From: Streptomyces sclerotialus
Lineage (GTDB): Bacteria > Actinomycetota > Actinomycetes > Streptomycetales > Streptomycetaceae
Reading direction: 5' to 3'
Length of the DNA: 64,000 nucleotides
NCBI GenBank assembly: GCA_000719105.1
Contig: JODX01000021.1
Span: 62,001 to 126,000, forward strand
The translations under genes were made by a program, and so were the position numbers. The notes beneath the pieces were generated by a model. That model saw only the letters and a program-made list of their open reading frames with translations, was not told where the DNA came from and did no database searches. Of this stretch, positions 17,254 to 28,211 are shown piece after piece (position 1 is the stretch's first letter; each line of letters begins with the position of its first letter).

Positions 17254-18648
17254 TCACCGCTCTCCGGACGAGCGCGCCGCCGAGGCACGCCGTCGCATCG
17301 TTTTCCATCTCCCGGGCCCTCGAGGGCCCCCAGCCCGCTTTCTACCAAAGCGAGGCTGACGCATCGCAAGCGCTGCCCGCGCAGCGGGGTCCTGCCGCGC
17401 GAAGGCGATCAGCAACCCGATGGCGAACATGGTCGGCAGCAGGGCGGATCCTCCGTAGGAGAACAGCGGGAGCGGGACTCCGGCGATCGGCAGCAGGCCG
17501 AGCACCGCACCGATGTTGATCACCGCCTGAGCGGTGATCCAGGTGGTCACGCCACCCGCGGCATACCTGACGAAGGGGTCCTCCGTACGTCCGGCCACGC
17601 GGATACCCGCATAGCCTAGAGCCGCGAAGAGGGCGAGCACCGACAGCGTCCCCGCGAGGCCCAGTTCCTCGCCGGTGACGGCGAAGATGAAGTCGGTGTG
17701 CGCTTCCGGAAGTTGGCCCCATTTTTCCACACTGGCGCCGAGACCGGAGCCGAGGAGTCCGCCCGAGGCGAGCGCGTAGATGCCGTGCACGGCCTGCCAG
17801 CAGCTGTCGTTCGGCCCCGGGTCCGTGGCGCCCAGGCAGGCCAGCCGGGCCATGCGGTTGGGGCTGGTCTTGATGAGGAGCACGCCGATGAGCACGGCGA
17901 CCGCCAGCACGCCGGTGAACAGCCGCGTCGGCGCGCCCGCCAGCCACAGCAGGCCGAACAGGATCGCCGTGAGGATGATGGCCGTGCCCATGTCCCCGCC
18001 GAGCATGATGAGCCCGAGCAGCATGAAGGCCACCGGGACGAGCGGCACCAGCATGTGCTTCCACTGCGTCAGCAGCCGCTTGTCCTGTTTGCGCGCGAGC
18101 AGGTCGGCGCCCCAGAGCACCAGCGCGAGCTTGCCGAACTCGCTGGGCTGGAGCTGGAACGGGCCGCCGATGGAGATCCAGTTCTGGTTGCCGTTGACCG
18201 CCACCCCTATCCCCGGCACCTGCACCAGGGCCATCAGGGCGACCGAGACGGCCAGGATCGGGTAGGCCAGCGCCCGGTGCAGCCGCACCGGCATCCGGGA
18301 GGCGGCGAACAGCAGCCCGCTCCCGATCGCTGCGGCCAGGAACTGCTTCTGGAAGAAGTACGACCCCGGCAGCGACAGCTGCAGCGCCTTGATCTGGGAG
18401 GCCGAGTAGACCATCACCAGGCCCAGCACGATGATCAGCGAGCTGCCGCCGAGGATCACGTAGTAGGCGGTCAGCGGCCGGTCCCAGGCCTTGCGCACGC
18501 GCGTGTGCAGCCGCCGCACGGGGTTGTCGCGCGGCGGGCGGGGGACGGGGGGCCGCCGGGTGACCCGCTGGAGGGGCGGACGGGAGGTCCGGGCCGTCCC
18601 CGTCGCCCGGGTCGTTCCGGTGGATCGGCTCGTACGGCTACCGGCCAT
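17254..18648 (-). CDS. ftsW: SEDS glycosyltransferase FtsW
   Basis: FtsW polymerises lipid II at the septum together with FtsI. The 464-residue protein has an Arg/Pro-rich cytoplasmic tail of about 70 residues and about ten membrane helices. SEDS hallmarks include NGNQNWISIGGPFQLQPSEFGKL, GGDMGTAI and the C-terminal PLPLFSYGGSALLPTMFAIGLL. The ATG at 18646-18648 has a GAGGGG ribosome site 7 nt upstream; open frame further upstream overlaps murD sequence and is not coding. The downstream murG gene begins 6 nt later. Confidence 0.96.
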   Translation of the reverse strand: MAGSRTSRSTGTTRATGTARTSRPPLQRVTRRPPVPRPPRDNPVRRLHTRVRKAWDRPLTAYYVILGGSSLIIVLGLVMVYSASQIKALQLSLPGSYFFQKQFLAAAIGSGLLFAASRMPVRLHRALAYPILAVSVALMALVQVPGIGVAVNGNQNWISIGGPFQLQPSEFGKLALVLWGADLLARKQDKRLLTQWKHMLVPLVPVAFMLLGLIMLGGDMGTAIILTAILFGLLWLAGAPTRLFTGVLAVAVLIGVLLIKTSPNRMARLACLGATDPGPNDSCWQAVHGIYALASGGLLGSGLGASVEKWGQLPEAHTDFIFAVTGEELGLAGTLSVLALFAALGYAGIRVAGRTEDPFVRYAAGGVTTWITAQAVINIGAVLGLLPIAGVPLPLFSYGGSALLPTMFAIGLLIAFARQDPAARAALAMRQPRFGRKRAGGPRGPGRWKTMRRRASAARSSGER

Positions 18649-18805
18649 CGCGGGCCCCTCCCTCACGGGGGAAGGACGTTTCTGCCCTGTGACCGCACGG
18701 CGCCGGTCCGGCGTTGGACAGCCGGTCGTCGAGCACCGACCACGATGGCGACACGCGTCCCTCCCAAAGCTCCCGGGCGCGCCCGGACCGGCCCGGACGC
18801 GGCTC

Positions 18806-20221
18806 TCAGGCGCCCGCGGCGGCGAGCTCGCGGACGGCGTCCGCGAACGCGTCCCCGCGCTTGTTGTAGTTGGCGAACATGTCCATGGAGGCACAGGCCG
18901 GAGCCAGCAGCACCGTGTCGCCCGCGACGGCGAGCCGCCGCGCCTCCCGGACGGCCGCGGGCATCGCCCCAGTGTCGGTCCGGTCGAGGTCCACGACGGG
19001 CACCTCGGGCGCGTGTCGCGCCAGCGCGTCCCGGATCAGGCCACGATCGGCGCCGATGAGAACGACCCCCTTGAGCCGCTTCGCCGACTTCGTCACCAGT
19101 TCGTCGAAGGTCGCGCCCTTGGCGAGCCCGCCCGCGATCCACACGATCGACCCGTACGCCGCCAACGAGGCTTCCGCCGCGTGGGTGTTGGTCGCCTTGG
19201 AGTCGTCGATGTACGCGACCCCGTCCACGTCCGCCACGTGCGCGATGCGGTGCGCGTCCGGGGTGAAGGCCCGCAGACCGTCCCGTACGGCCGTGGCGGG
19301 CACCCCGAAGGCGCGGGCGAGGGCTGCGGCCGCGAGGGCGTTGGCGATGTTGTGCGGGGCCGGCGGGTTCACGTCCCCGACCTCGGCGAGCTCCTGGGCG
19401 TTCTTCTGCCGGTTCTCGACGAAGGCGCGGTCGACCAGGATGCCGTCGACGACGCCGAGTTGGGACGGTCCGGGGGTGCCCAGCGTGAAGCCGATGGCCC
19501 GGCAGCCCTCCTCGACGTCCGCCTCGCGCACCAGGTCCTCGGTGGCCTTGTCGGCCACGTTGTAGACGCAGGCGACCCGGTTGCCCTCGTAGATGCGGCC
19601 CTTGTCGGCGGCGTACGCCTCCATGGAGCCGTGCCAGTCGAGGTGGTCGGGGGCGAGGTTCAGGACGGCGGCGGAGTGGGCGCGCAGGGACGGTGCCCAG
19701 TGGAGCTGGTAGCTGGACAGCTCCACGGCCAGGACGTCGTACGGCTCCTCGCTCAGCACCACGTCGACGATGGGGGTGCCGATGTTCCCGACGGCGGCCG
19801 TGCGCAGACCCGCCGCGCGCAGGATCGACGCGAGCATCTGCGTGGTCGTGGTCTTGCCGTTGGTGCCGGTGACCGCGAGCCAGGGCGCGGCGTCCGGGCC
19901 GCGCAGCCGCCAGGCGATCTCCACGTCGCCGACGACGTCCACGCCCGCCTCGGCGGCCGCGGCGAACAGCGGGGAGGTGGGCTTCCAGCCGGGCGAGGTG
20001 ACGACCAGGTCGGTGCCCTCGGGCAGGGTGTCGGCGTCACCGAGCCGTACGGCGATCCCGTCGCCCGCCTCCAGCGAGGACGCGCGCTCGCGCAGGGCCT
20101 CGGAGTCCCCGCCGTCCACCACGGTGACCCGTGCGCCGAGGCCGGCCAGGGCGCGGGCGGCGCTGACGCCGCTCACGCCGAGGCCGGCGACGGTGATCCG
20201 CATGCCGTCCCAGGACGTCAC
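18806..20221 (-). CDS. murD: UDP-MurNAc-L-alanine:D-glutamate ligase MurD
   Basis: MurD adds D-Glu to UDP-MurNAc-L-Ala in the cytoplasm. The 471-residue Mur ligase has the N-terminal nucleotide-binding fold ([21 protein letters not shown]), the ATP-binding GTNGKTTT loop, [12 protein letters not shown], and the C-terminal [23 protein letters not shown]. Its GTG start overlaps the mraY stop codon (GTGA), which decides the start and implies coupling. It is followed by ftsW after 157 nt, the largest gap in the mur part of the operon. Confidence 0.96.
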   Translation of the reverse strand: MTSWDGMRITVAGLGVSGVSAARALAGLGARVTVVDGGDSEALRERASSLEAGDGIAVRLGDADTLPEGTDLVVTSPGWKPTSPLFAAAAEAGVDVVGDVEIAWRLRGPDAAPWLAVTGTNGKTTTTQMLASILRAAGLRTAAVGNIGTPIVDVVLSEEPYDVLAVELSSYQLHWAPSLRAHSAAVLNLAPDHLDWHGSMEAYAADKGRIYEGNRVACVYNVADKATEDLVREADVEEGCRAIGFTLGTPGPSQLGVVDGILVDRAFVENRQKNAQELAEVGDVNPPAPHNIANALAAAALARAFGVPATAVRDGLRAFTPDAHRIAHVADVDGVAYIDDSKATNTHAAEASLAAYGSIVWIAGGLAKGATFDELVTKSAKRLKGVVLIGADRGLIRDALARHAPEVPVVDLDRTDTGAMPAAVREARRLAVAGDTVLLAPACASMDMFANYNKRGDAFADAVRELAAAGA

Positions 20222-21291
20222 TTGTCGGCCGCCCATCCCGCGTAGAAGATGCCGAGTCCGACGACGACGCAGATGCCCTGGATGATCCAGAAGCGGACCA
20301 CGACGAGGACCTCGGACCAGCCCTTGAGTTCGAAGTGATGCTGGAGCGGGGCCATCCGGAAGACGCGCTTGCCGGTGAGGCGGAACGAGCCGACCTGGAT
20401 GACCACCGACATGGTGATGAGGACGAACAGACCGCCGAGGAGCGCGAGCAGCAGCTCCGTGCGGGAGACGATCGCGAGGCCCGCGAGGGCACCGCCCAGG
20501 GCCAGCGAGCCGGTGTCGCCCATGAAGATCTTCGCCGGGGAGGTGTTCCACCACAGGAAGCCGAGGCAGGAACCCATGAGGGCGGAGGCGATGATGGCGA
20601 GGTCGAGCGGATCTCGTACCTCGAAACAGGCGGACGGGTTGGTCAGCGTCATGGCGTTCGCGCAGGACTCCTGGAACTGCCAGACGCCGATGAAGGTGTA
20701 GGCGCCGAAGACGAGCACGGAGGCGCCGGTGGCGAGACCGTCCAGACCGTCGGTCAGGTTCACGCCGTTCGACATCGCCAGGATCATGAACAGCGCCCAG
20801 ATCACGAACAGCACCGGGCCGATGGTCCAGCCGAAGTCCTGCACGAAGGAGAGCTTCGTGGAGGCGGGCGTCTGGCCCTGGTTGTCCGGGAACTGCAGGG
20901 CGAGGACCGCGAAGGCGATACCGCCGATGAGCTGGCCGGCCATCTTCGCCTTGGCCCGCAGACCCAGCGAACGCCGCTTGACGATCTTGATGTAGTCGTC
21001 CAGGAAGCCGACCAGGCCCATGCCCACCATCAGGCCGAGCACGAGCAGACCCGAGTACGTCGGGGAGTTGCCGGTGATCACCTTGGACAGGAAGTACGCG
21101 GCGACCGTCGCCAGGATGAAGGCGATGCCGCCCATCGTCGGCGTACCGCGCTTGCTGGCGTGCTCGCGGGGACCGTCGTCACGGATGTACTGGCCGTAGC
21201 CCTTGCGGGCGAGCAGCTTGATCAGCAGCGGGGTGCCGACCAGCGTCAGGAAGAGGCCGATGACTCCCGCGTACAGGATCTGATTCATCAT
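20218..21291 (-). CDS. mraY: Phospho-MurNAc-pentapeptide translocase MraY
   Basis: MraY transfers phospho-MurNAc-pentapeptide to undecaprenyl phosphate, making lipid I. The 357-residue membrane enzyme has about ten helices. The family motifs [21 protein letters not shown] (catalytic Asp cluster) and [13 protein letters not shown] (His-rich site) are all intact. Starts and stops overlap murF upstream and murD downstream. Confidence 0.97.
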   Translation of the reverse strand: MMNQILYAGVIGLFLTLVGTPLLIKLLARKGYGQYIRDDGPREHASKRGTPTMGGIAFILATVAAYFLSKVITGNSPTYSGLLVLGLMVGMGLVGFLDDYIKIVKRRSLGLRAKAKMAGQLIGGIAFAVLALQFPDNQGQTPASTKLSFVQDFGWTIGPVLFVIWALFMILAMSNGVNLTDGLDGLATGASVLVFGAYTFIGVWQFQESCANAMTLTNPSACFEVRDPLDLAIIASALMGSCLGFLWWNTSPAKIFMGDTGSLALGGALAGLAIVSRTELLLALLGGLFVLITMSVVIQVGSFRLTGKRVFRMAPLQHHFELKGWSEVLVVVRFWIIQGICVVVGLGIFYAGWAADK

Positions 21292-22703
21292 CGGGCGGCA
21301 ACCTCGCCCTCGGTACCGCTCTCCAGCAGCGCCTGCGCCACGTTCTCGAGCCCGACCGACCGGGACGCCTTCACGAGTACGACGTCTCCCGGGCGCAGCT
21401 GACTGCGCAACAGGTCGACCGCCGACTGTGCGTCGGACACGTGCACCGACTCCTCACCCCACGAACCCTCGTTATATGCGCCCAGTTGCAGCCAGGACGC
21501 TTCCCTGCCCCCGACCGCGACGAGCTTGCTGACGTTGAGCCGGACGGCGAGCCGTCCGACCGCGTCGTGCTCGGCGAGCGCCTCGTCCCCGAGCTCGGCC
21601 ATCTTGCCGAGCACCGCCCACGTACGGCGTCCCCTGCCCATGGCCACGAGCGCGCGCAGGGCGGCTCGCATGGACTCGGGGTTCGCGTTGTAGGCGTCGT
21701 TGACGACCGTCACGCCGTCCGGGCGCTCGGTGACCTCCATCCGCCAGCGGGAGAGGGAGCCCGCCTCGGAGAGCGCGGTGGCGATCTCTTCCGCGGACAT
21801 GCCCAGCTCATGGGCGACGGCGGCCGCGGCGAGCGCGTTCGACACGTGGTGCTCACCGTACAGGCGCATGGTCACGTCGCTGCACCCGGAGGGTGTGTGA
21901 AGGCTGAAGGAAGGCTGTCCGCTGTCCGTGAGTCGCACGTTCTCGGCGCGTACGTCCGCTTCGCCGGACTCACCGAAGAACAGCACCTTCGCCTGGGTAC
22001 GGGTGGCCATCGCGCGGACGTAGGGGTCGTCGGCGTTGAGGACGGCGACACCGCCCTCGTCCGCCGGGGGCAGCGCCTCGACCAACTCGCCCTTGGCCAG
22101 CGCGATCTGCTCCCGGCCGCCGAACTCGCCGATGTGGGCGGAGCCGACGTTGAGGACCAGCCCGATCCTGGGCGGGGTCAGCTCGGTGAGGTACCGGATG
22201 TGGCCGATGCCGCGGGCGCCCATCTCCAGGACGAGGTGGCGGGTCTCCTCGGTGGCGCTGAGCGCGGTGAGGGGCAGACCGATCTCGTTGTTGAGCGAGC
22301 CGGGCGTCCACACGGTGGGGGCCTGGCGCTGGAGCACCTGGGCGATGAGGTCCTTGGTGCTGGTCTTGCCGGCGGAGCCGGTGAGGGCGACGAGGTTCGC
22401 GCCCAGCTTGGTGACGACGTGCCGCGCGAGGGCGCCGAGGGCCGTCTGCACGTCGTCCACGACGATCGCGGGGACACCGACGGGCCGGGAGGCGAGCACG
22501 GCGGCCGCGCCCGCCTCGACGACGGCGCGCGCGAAGTCGTGGCCGTCCACGCGCTCACCGGCGAAGGCGACGAAGAGGCTGCCGGGCACCGCCTCGCGGG
22601 AGTCCCGGACGACGGGTCCGGTGACGAGCGCCGACGGATCCGGTATGTCGTGCGTCTGCCCGCCGACGGCTGCTGCGATCTCGGCGAGGGAGAGGGCGAT
22701 CAC
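21288..22703 (-). CDS. murF: UDP-MurNAc-tripeptide:D-Ala-D-Ala ligase MurF
   Basis: MurF completes the UDP-MurNAc-pentapeptide. The 471-residue protein starts at the GTG (22701-22703), 4 nt after the murE stop codon, giving [15 protein letters not shown], the usual MurF N terminus. The ATP loop [10 protein letters not shown] and the central-domain [10 protein letters not shown] and [16 protein letters not shown] motifs are present. Its last codons overlap mraY by 4 nt. Confidence 0.96.
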   Translation of the reverse strand: MIALSLAEIAAAVGGQTHDIPDPSALVTGPVVRDSREAVPGSLFVAFAGERVDGHDFARAVVEAGAAAVLASRPVGVPAIVVDDVQTALGALARHVVTKLGANLVALTGSAGKTSTKDLIAQVLQRQAPTVWTPGSLNNEIGLPLTALSATEETRHLVLEMGARGIGHIRYLTELTPPRIGLVLNVGSAHIGEFGGREQIALAKGELVEALPPADEGGVAVLNADDPYVRAMATRTQAKVLFFGESGEADVRAENVRLTDSGQPSFSLHTPSGCSDVTMRLYGEHHVSNALAAAAVAHELGMSAEEIATALSEAGSLSRWRMEVTERPDGVTVVNDAYNANPESMRAALRALVAMGRGRRTWAVLGKMAELGDEALAEHDAVGRLAVRLNVSKLVAVGGREASWLQLGAYNEGSWGEESVHVSDAQSAVDLLRSQLRPGDVVLVKASRSVGLENVAQALLESGTEGEVAAR

Positions 22704-22707
22704 AAGT

Positions 22708-24375
22708 TCATCCCTGGGTCTTCTGGATAGCTTCGCGAAGCACCTGGCGGTCGTCGAAGGGACGCACCACCCCGGCGATGTCCTGGCCCTGCTCGTGGCC
22801 CTTGCCCGCGACCAGCACGGTGTCACCGGGCTCGGCGCGGGCCACGGCCGCGGCGACGGCGGCGGCCCGGTCCTCGAAGACCTGCACCTCGCCACGTTCG
22901 TGTACGGGTACGGACGCCGCGCCCTGGAGCATGGTTGCGAGGATCGCGAGGGGGTCCTCGGAGCGGGGGTTGTCGGAGGTCAGTACGGCGGTGTCGGCGA
23001 GCCGGGCCGCGGCGGCGCCCATCGGGGCCCGCTTGGTGACGTCCCGGTCACCGCCGCAGCCGAGCACGACGTGCAGCCGGCCCTCGGTGACCTTGCGCAG
23101 GGCGCGCAGGACCGATTCGACGGCGTCGGTCTTGTGGGCGTAGTCGACGACCGCGAGGTACGGCTGTCCGGCGTCCACGCGCTCCAGGCGGCCGGGCACA
23201 CCGGGCACCGCGGCGACGCCGTCGGCGGCGGCCTGCGGGTCGAGGCCGGCGGCGGCGCAGGCGGCGATCGCGGCGAGGGTGTTGGCGACGTTGAAGGGGC
23301 CCGGCAGCGGCGACCTGGCGGAGATCCGCTCGCCCTGCGGACCGAGCACGGTGAACGTGGAGTCCATCGGGCCGACCTGCACGTCCACGGCGCGCCAGTC
23401 GGCGTCGGGGTGTCCTTCGGCGGAGAAGGTGACGACGGGGACACCGGCTTCCTTCACCAGCCGGCGGCCGTACTCGTCGTCGAGGTTGACCACGCCCCGT
23501 TTGCTGCGCTGCGGCGTGAAGAGCTGCGCCTTCGCCTGGAAGTAGTCCTCCATGCCGGAGTGGAACTCCATGTGCTCCGGGCTGAGGTTGGTGAAGACCG
23601 CGACGTCGAAGACGCAGCCGTCGACACGGCCGAGGACCAGGGCGTGGCTGGAGACCTCCATGGCGACCGCCTCGACCCCGCGCTCGCGCATGACGGCGAA
23701 CAGGGCCTGCAGGTCGGTGGCTTCGGGGGTGGTCCGCTCGGACTTGATGCGCTCGTCCCCGATGCGCATCTCGACGGTGCCGATCAGTCCGGTGCTGCGG
23801 GCCGTCCTCAGGCCGCCCTCGACGAGGTACGCCGTGGTGGTCTTGCCGGAGGTGCCGGTGATGCCGATCTGAAGGAGGTCCCCGCCCGGCCGGCCGTAGA
23901 TCGTGGCGGCCAGTTCGCCCATCCGCGCGCGCGGGTCGTCGGCGACGAGGACGGGCAGACCGGTGGCGGCGGCGCGCTCGGCGCCGGACGGGTCGGTCAG
24001 CACGGCGACGGCACCGAGCCCGGCCGCCTGGGTCACGAAGTCGGCGCCGTGGGCGCGGGCTCCGGGCAGGGCGGCGTACAGGTCGCCGGGGCGGACGGCG
24101 CGCGAGTCGTGGGTGATGCCCGTGACCTCGGCGGCGCTCTCCGGCCGGTCGGCACCCAGCTGACCGGCGAGTTCCGCGAGGGGTGTGGCGGTCACTCGCA
24201 CTGGCCTGGGCGGACCCGGGAAGGTCGCGGGCTCGCCGTTCCGGGTGGTCTGGGACTGATCAGCGTGTGGCACGGCGGTGAGCGTACCGGGCGCACCCCC
24301 GCCGGAGCGAAGCGAGGCGCCGGGCGGGGTATCCGGCGGTGCGTGGTTCCCTGGGTCGGGAGTGATCGTTGTCAC
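22708..24375 (-). CDS. murE: UDP-MurNAc-tripeptide synthetase MurE
   Basis: MurE adds the third residue of the stem peptide, LL-diaminopimelate in Streptomyces. The 555-residue enzyme has an unusual disordered N-terminal extension of about 60 residues before the first Mur domain (GITHDSRAVRPGDLYAALPG). It has the ATP loop GTSGKTTT and the diaminopimelate-recognition motif TSDNPRSEDP. I chose the GTG at 24373-24375, with AGGA about 9 nt upstream; an internal start near the fold is possible. It lies 83 nt after ftsI. Confidence 0.95.
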   Translation of the reverse strand: MTTITPDPGNHAPPDTPPGASLRSGGGAPGTLTAVPHADQSQTTRNGEPATFPGPPRPVRVTATPLAELAGQLGADRPESAAEVTGITHDSRAVRPGDLYAALPGARAHGADFVTQAAGLGAVAVLTDPSGAERAAATGLPVLVADDPRARMGELAATIYGRPGGDLLQIGITGTSGKTTTAYLVEGGLRTARSTGLIGTVEMRIGDERIKSERTTPEATDLQALFAVMRERGVEAVAMEVSSHALVLGRVDGCVFDVAVFTNLSPEHMEFHSGMEDYFQAKAQLFTPQRSKRGVVNLDDEYGRRLVKEAGVPVVTFSAEGHPDADWRAVDVQVGPMDSTFTVLGPQGERISARSPLPGPFNVANTLAAIAACAAAGLDPQAAADGVAAVPGVPGRLERVDAGQPYLAVVDYAHKTDAVESVLRALRKVTEGRLHVVLGCGGDRDVTKRAPMGAAAARLADTAVLTSDNPRSEDPLAILATMLQGAASVPVHERGEVQVFEDRAAAVAAAVARAEPGDTVLVAGKGHEQGQDIAGVVRPFDDRQVLREAIQKTQG

Positions 24376-24458
24376 GGGCTCGTTCCTGGGGGGTTCTGTC
24401 CGGTGGTGCTGATCGGTCGGTGTCGTCCCGCGGCGCCGGGCGGGTGCGCCGGCGCCGG

Positions 24459-26435
24459 TCAGGGCTTGAAGGTGACGGGCAGGTTCGCGGGCCCGGCCCC
24501 GGTGGGCGGGACCTGGAGGGTCTTCAGCGCGAACTGCATGACCTCCTTGTAGATGGGGCCGCAGATCTGGCCGCCGAAGTAGCTGCCCTCGGTGGCGTTC
24601 TGGATGGCGCAGTAGACGGTGACGCGCGGGTTGTCCGCGGGGGCGAACCCGGCGAACGACGAGGTGTAGCCGCGGTACTTGCCGGTGGCCGGATCCACTC
24701 GGTTCGCGGTGCCCGTCTTGCCCGCGACGCGGTAGCCGGGGATGCGCGCCTTGGTGCCGGTTCCCTCCTCGTCGTCGACGACGGACTCCAGCATCCGGGC
24801 GAGCGTTTTGGCCGTCTTCTCGCTCACGACCCGCGTCTTCTTGGGCTCGGGCGCGGGGGTGAAGCGGCCGTCGGGTCCCTCGGTGCCGCGGACGAGGGTG
24901 GGTTCGACGCGTACGCCGCCGTTGGCGATGGTCGAGTAGACGGAGGCCGCCTGCATCGCGTTGATGGAGACACCCTGGCCGAAAGGGATCGTGTACTGCT
25001 GCGAGGTCGACCAGTCCTCCGGGGCCGCGAGGATGCCCTTCGTCTCGCCGGGGAAACCGAGCCCGGTGGCGCTGCCGAGGCCGAACTTGCGCAGGTACGA
25101 GTGGAGCACCCGGTTGGCCTCCTGCTGGGTGTCGCCCAGCTGGCCGGTCGCCAGGATGGTGCCGATGTTGCTGGACTTGGCGAGCACGCCGTTGAGCGTC
25201 AGGTACCAGGTCGGGTGGTCGACGTCGTCCTGGAAGAGCCGGTCGCCGCGGTGCAGCCGGTTGGGCACGGTGACGCGGGTCGTCGGGGTGGCGGCGTTCT
25301 CCTCCAGTACGGCGGCCATCGACATGACCTTGGCCGTGGAACCGGGCTCGAAGGCGTCCTGGAGGGCGGCGTTGCCCATCGCGTCCGAGTCGGCCTTCGA
25401 CAGGTCGTTGGGGTCGAAGCCGGGCGAGTTGGCCATGGCGAGGATCTGGCCGGTCCGCGTGTCCTGCACGATCACGTAGCCGCGGTCCGCCTTGGACTTC
25501 TCCACCTGCTCGGTGATGGCGTTCTGGGCGGCCCACTGGATGTCGCGGTCGAGGGTGAGCTCCACGTCGGAGCCGGGCACCGCGGGGGTCTCGTTGGAGC
25601 CCGCGGTGGGCACCTGGCGGCCGCCGGACTGGGCGTAGCGGATCTTGCCGTCCTTGCCCGCCAGCTCCCCGTTGAGCTGCTGCTCGACACCGCCGCCGCC
25701 CTTGCCGTCGGCGCCGACCCAGCCCAGTATTCCGGCGGCGAGGTCGCCGTTCGGGTACACGCGCTTGCTGCTGGGCTCCTGGAAGACGCCGGCCAGCACG
25801 TTGACCGTGCCGGAGTCCTTCCGGGTCTCCTTCGCCAGCGCGGAGCGCAGATCGCTGATCTGCTTCCAGACCTCCGGGGTCTGGCGGCGCGCGAGCACGA
25901 CGTACCGGGTCTTCTTCGCCTTCAGCTTCTCGGCGATCTCCTCCTGGTCCTGGCCGAGGATCGGCGCGAGGAGCGCGGCCGCCTGCTCGGGCGCGTCGGA
26001 GATCTCCGTCTCCTCGCGGGTGAACATCGTGGGGTCGGCCGTGATGTCGTTCGCGTCGACGCTGCTCGCCAGGGCCACGCCGTTGCGGTCGGTGATCCCG
26101 CCGCGCTCGGCGGCCAGGGTGTGCACGACGTAGCGGTTCAGCTGGGCCTTGGCGGCGTACTCGCCGGCGTCGACGGCCTGCACCTGGAGCAGCCGTACGA
26201 GGAAGGCGATCATCACCAGGGTGAGCATCAGGCTCACCAGGCGCAGCCGTGGGCGCGGGCTGCCGAGCCGGATCGTGCGCGGGGCCCCGGGGCGGGCGGT
26301 GCGGGGGCGCGCGCCTCCCGGGCGGCGTCCGGGGCGGGCGCCGGGGCCGGGGCGGCGCCGGCCGTCCGGACGTGCGGGCCGGGCGGGTCCGGGCACCCGG
26401 CGGCGCGGCGGTTCCCTGTCGGACACTGACGTCAC
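24459..26435 (-). CDS. ftsI: Septal transpeptidase FtsI (class B PBP)
   Basis: FtsI cross-links septal peptidoglycan. The 658-residue protein has an Arg/Pro-rich cytoplasmic tail of about 65 residues, one membrane helix (LVSLMLTLVMIAFLVRLLQV), a PBP dimer domain and a transpeptidase domain. Catalytic motifs are STAK (Ser about 366), SSN (about 421-423) and KTG (about 573-575). The GTG at 26433-26435 overlaps the ftsL stop codon (GTGA). A second GTG at 26421-26423, preceded by AGGTGA, is an equally good start and would give VSDREPP. Confidence 0.96.
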   Translation of the reverse strand: MTSVSDREPPRRRVPGPARPARPDGRRRPGPGARPGRRPGGARPRTARPGAPRTIRLGSPRPRLRLVSLMLTLVMIAFLVRLLQVQAVDAGEYAAKAQLNRYVVHTLAAERGGITDRNGVALASSVDANDITADPTMFTREETEISDAPEQAAALLAPILGQDQEEIAEKLKAKKTRYVVLARRQTPEVWKQISDLRSALAKETRKDSGTVNVLAGVFQEPSSKRVYPNGDLAAGILGWVGADGKGGGGVEQQLNGELAGKDGKIRYAQSGGRQVPTAGSNETPAVPGSDVELTLDRDIQWAAQNAITEQVEKSKADRGYVIVQDTRTGQILAMANSPGFDPNDLSKADSDAMGNAALQDAFEPGSTAKVMSMAAVLEENAATPTTRVTVPNRLHRGDRLFQDDVDHPTWYLTLNGVLAKSSNIGTILATGQLGDTQQEANRVLHSYLRKFGLGSATGLGFPGETKGILAAPEDWSTSQQYTIPFGQGVSINAMQAASVYSTIANGGVRVEPTLVRGTEGPDGRFTPAPEPKKTRVVSEKTAKTLARMLESVVDDEEGTGTKARIPGYRVAGKTGTANRVDPATGKYRGYTSSFAGFAPADNPRVTVYCAIQNATEGSYFGGQICGPIYKEVMQFALKTLQVPPTGAGPANLPVTFKP

Positions 26436-26950
26436 CTGCCGGGGGTCGTTACGGGCTGTGAGGTCTGCGGGGGCGGTGCGGAGGCGGCGTCCGGGACGGG
26501 CGCGGACGGGAGGGGCGCCGGGCTCGCGGGCAGCCGCGCCCCGAGCACCTCGGGAGCGAGGACGAGGGGTACCGTCGACGACTGCCGGGCGGCGGGGCTC
26601 GGCACGCCCTTGACGGTGCCGTCGGGGTACAGGAAGGCGGGGTCGCCGCCGGGGACCATGCCCAGCTCGCGGGCGCGGCGCTGGAGGGCCTCGGGGGCGG
26701 CGTAGGCGTCGACGTCCCGCTGGAGCGCCTGCTCCTCGTCGGTGAGGCTCTTGGTGTCCTCCTTGAGGTCGTCGAGCCGGAACGACCCTTCGCTGAGCGC
26801 GGAGTTCAGCACGAGCAGACCGATGAGTCCGCCGCCCAGCAGGAGCACCACCAGGAGGACGAACGGGGTGCGGGCGGCCTGGCCGGACGCGGTGGGGAGG
26901 AGCCGCGCGAGCCGGGCGGCCCGCCCCCTCAGTTCGGGTTTCCTGCTCAC
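26432..26950 (-). CDS. ftsL: FtsL-like divisome protein
   Basis: The 172-residue protein is bitopic: a short basic N terminus, one helix (TPFVLLVVLLLGGGLIGLLVLNSAL), a short coiled coil (LDDLKEDTKSLTDEEQALQRDVDAY) and a Pro/Ala-rich extracellular tail. Sequence conservation in FtsL is low, so the call rests on topology, the leucine-rich coiled coil and the position between rsmH and ftsI. Streptomyces FtsL is needed for efficient sporulation septation. A 64-nt gap separates it from rsmH. Confidence 0.88.
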   Translation of the reverse strand: MSRKPELRGRAARLARLLPTASGQAARTPFVLLVVLLLGGGLIGLLVLNSALSEGSFRLDDLKEDTKSLTDEEQALQRDVDAYAAPEALQRRARELGMVPGGDPAFLYPDGTVKGVPSPAARQSSTVPLVLAPEVLGARLPASPAPLPSAPVPDAASAPPPQTSQPVTTPGR

Positions 26951-27014
26951 ATGCCCTCCGCCGGTCGGGAGTTACGACTGCCCCCCGGTGCCGCGGGGCC
27001 GGTGCTTGTGCGCC

Positions 27015-27971
27015 TCACTCGAGGTCCTCCCGGATCCGCTCCGCTCCGCGCAGCCGGGCGGGAGCGGCCCGCCGGTTCTCGGCGATCTCGTTTTCGGTGG
27101 GCAGTTCGGCGCCGCGGGTGAGCAGCTTGAGCCGGGGCTGGTAGCGCTCGGGGACGACGGGCAGTCCGGGCGGCGCGGTGTTTGCGGCTCCGGCCGCGAA
27201 GACCTGCTTGACCAGCCGGTCCTCCAGCGAGTGGTACGACAGGACGGCGATCCGGCCGCCGACCGCGAGGGCCTTCACGGCCGCGGGGATCGCCCGCTCC
27301 AGGACGGAGAGTTCGCCGTTGACCTCGATGCGCAGCGCCTGGAAGGTGCGCTTGGCGGGGTTGCCGCCGGTGCGCTTGGCGGCCTGCGGCAGGGCGTCGC
27401 GGATCAGCTCGACGAGCCGGGCGCTGTTGCTGAACGGCTCCTTCTCGCGCTCGCGCACGATCGCGGAGACGATCCGCTTGGCCTGCTTCTCCTCGCCGTA
27501 GGCGCGCAGGATCCGCACCAGTTCGCCGGCCGGGTAGGTGTTGAGCACCTCGGCCGCGCTCATCCCGGTCGTCTGGTCCATGCGCATGTCGAGCGGGGCG
27601 TCCTGGGCGTAGGCGAAGCCTCGGTCGGCCTCGTCGAGCTGCATGGAGGAGACGCCGAGGTCGAACAGGACGCCCTGCACGCGCGCGATGCCGAGGCGGT
27701 CGAGCACGTCGGGCAGTTCGTCGTAGACGGCGTGGACCAGGGTGGCGCGCTCCCCGTACGGCGCGAGCCGCTCACCGGACAGCCGCAGGGCCTCCTTGTC
27801 GCGGTCGAGGGCGACGAGCCGGGCCTCGGGGAACCGGGTGAGCAGCGCCTCGCTGTGGCCGCCGAGCCCGAGGGTGCAGTCGACCACGACGGCTCCGGGC
27901 TCCGTGAGGGCCGGGGCCAGCATGTCCAGGCACCGCTGGAGCATGACGGGGACGTGGCGGCTGTTGGTCAA
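27015..27971 (-). CDS. rsmH: 16S rRNA m4C1402 methyltransferase RsmH (MraW)
   Basis: RsmH methylates N4 of C1402 in 16S rRNA. The 318-residue protein has the SAM-binding motif [14 protein letters not shown], the [22 protein letters not shown] stretch unique to MraW, and the C-terminal [14 protein letters not shown] motif. The start is a TTG (27969-27971) with GAGAGG about 6 nt upstream. It is the first gene of the dcw cluster here, because no mraZ precedes it. A candidate promoter lies 240 nt upstream. Confidence 0.95.
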   Translation of the reverse strand: MTNSRHVPVMLQRCLDMLAPALTEPGAVVVDCTLGLGGHSEALLTRFPEARLVALDRDKEALRLSGERLAPYGERATLVHAVYDELPDVLDRLGIARVQGVLFDLGVSSMQLDEADRGFAYAQDAPLDMRMDQTTGMSAAEVLNTYPAGELVRILRAYGEEKQAKRIVSAIVREREKEPFSNSARLVELIRDALPQAAKRTGGNPAKRTFQALRIEVNGELSVLERAIPAAVKALAVGGRIAVLSYHSLEDRLVKQVFAAGAANTAPPGLPVVPERYQPRLKLLTRGAELPTENEIAENRRAAPARLRGAERIREDLE

Positions 27972-28211
27972 GGGGCCCTCTCAGGTCCGGCACGGCCGTG
28001 CGCACCGCCGGTCCCCGCCCTTCCCGGCCGGCGCCGGGCACTGCCCCCGGTGAGGGGGACGGCCTGCCGGCGCCGGAAGCGTCAGCCGGCCGGGAGCCGG
28101 AGGAGGCCGAGCCGTACGTACGCGCCGCGCACGCGGTCGGAGGCCGGACGGTCGCCGGCTCTCCTGTGGGATGTCGGTTCAGCAGGGGGGACTCGCCTCC
28201 CGCTTCGCGTC

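Noticed and set aside
28028..28110. Small upstream open frame (GTG) in the rsmH leader as an mraZ remnant
   Set aside because: It is about 16 codons, has no ribosome site and no resemblance to MraZ.
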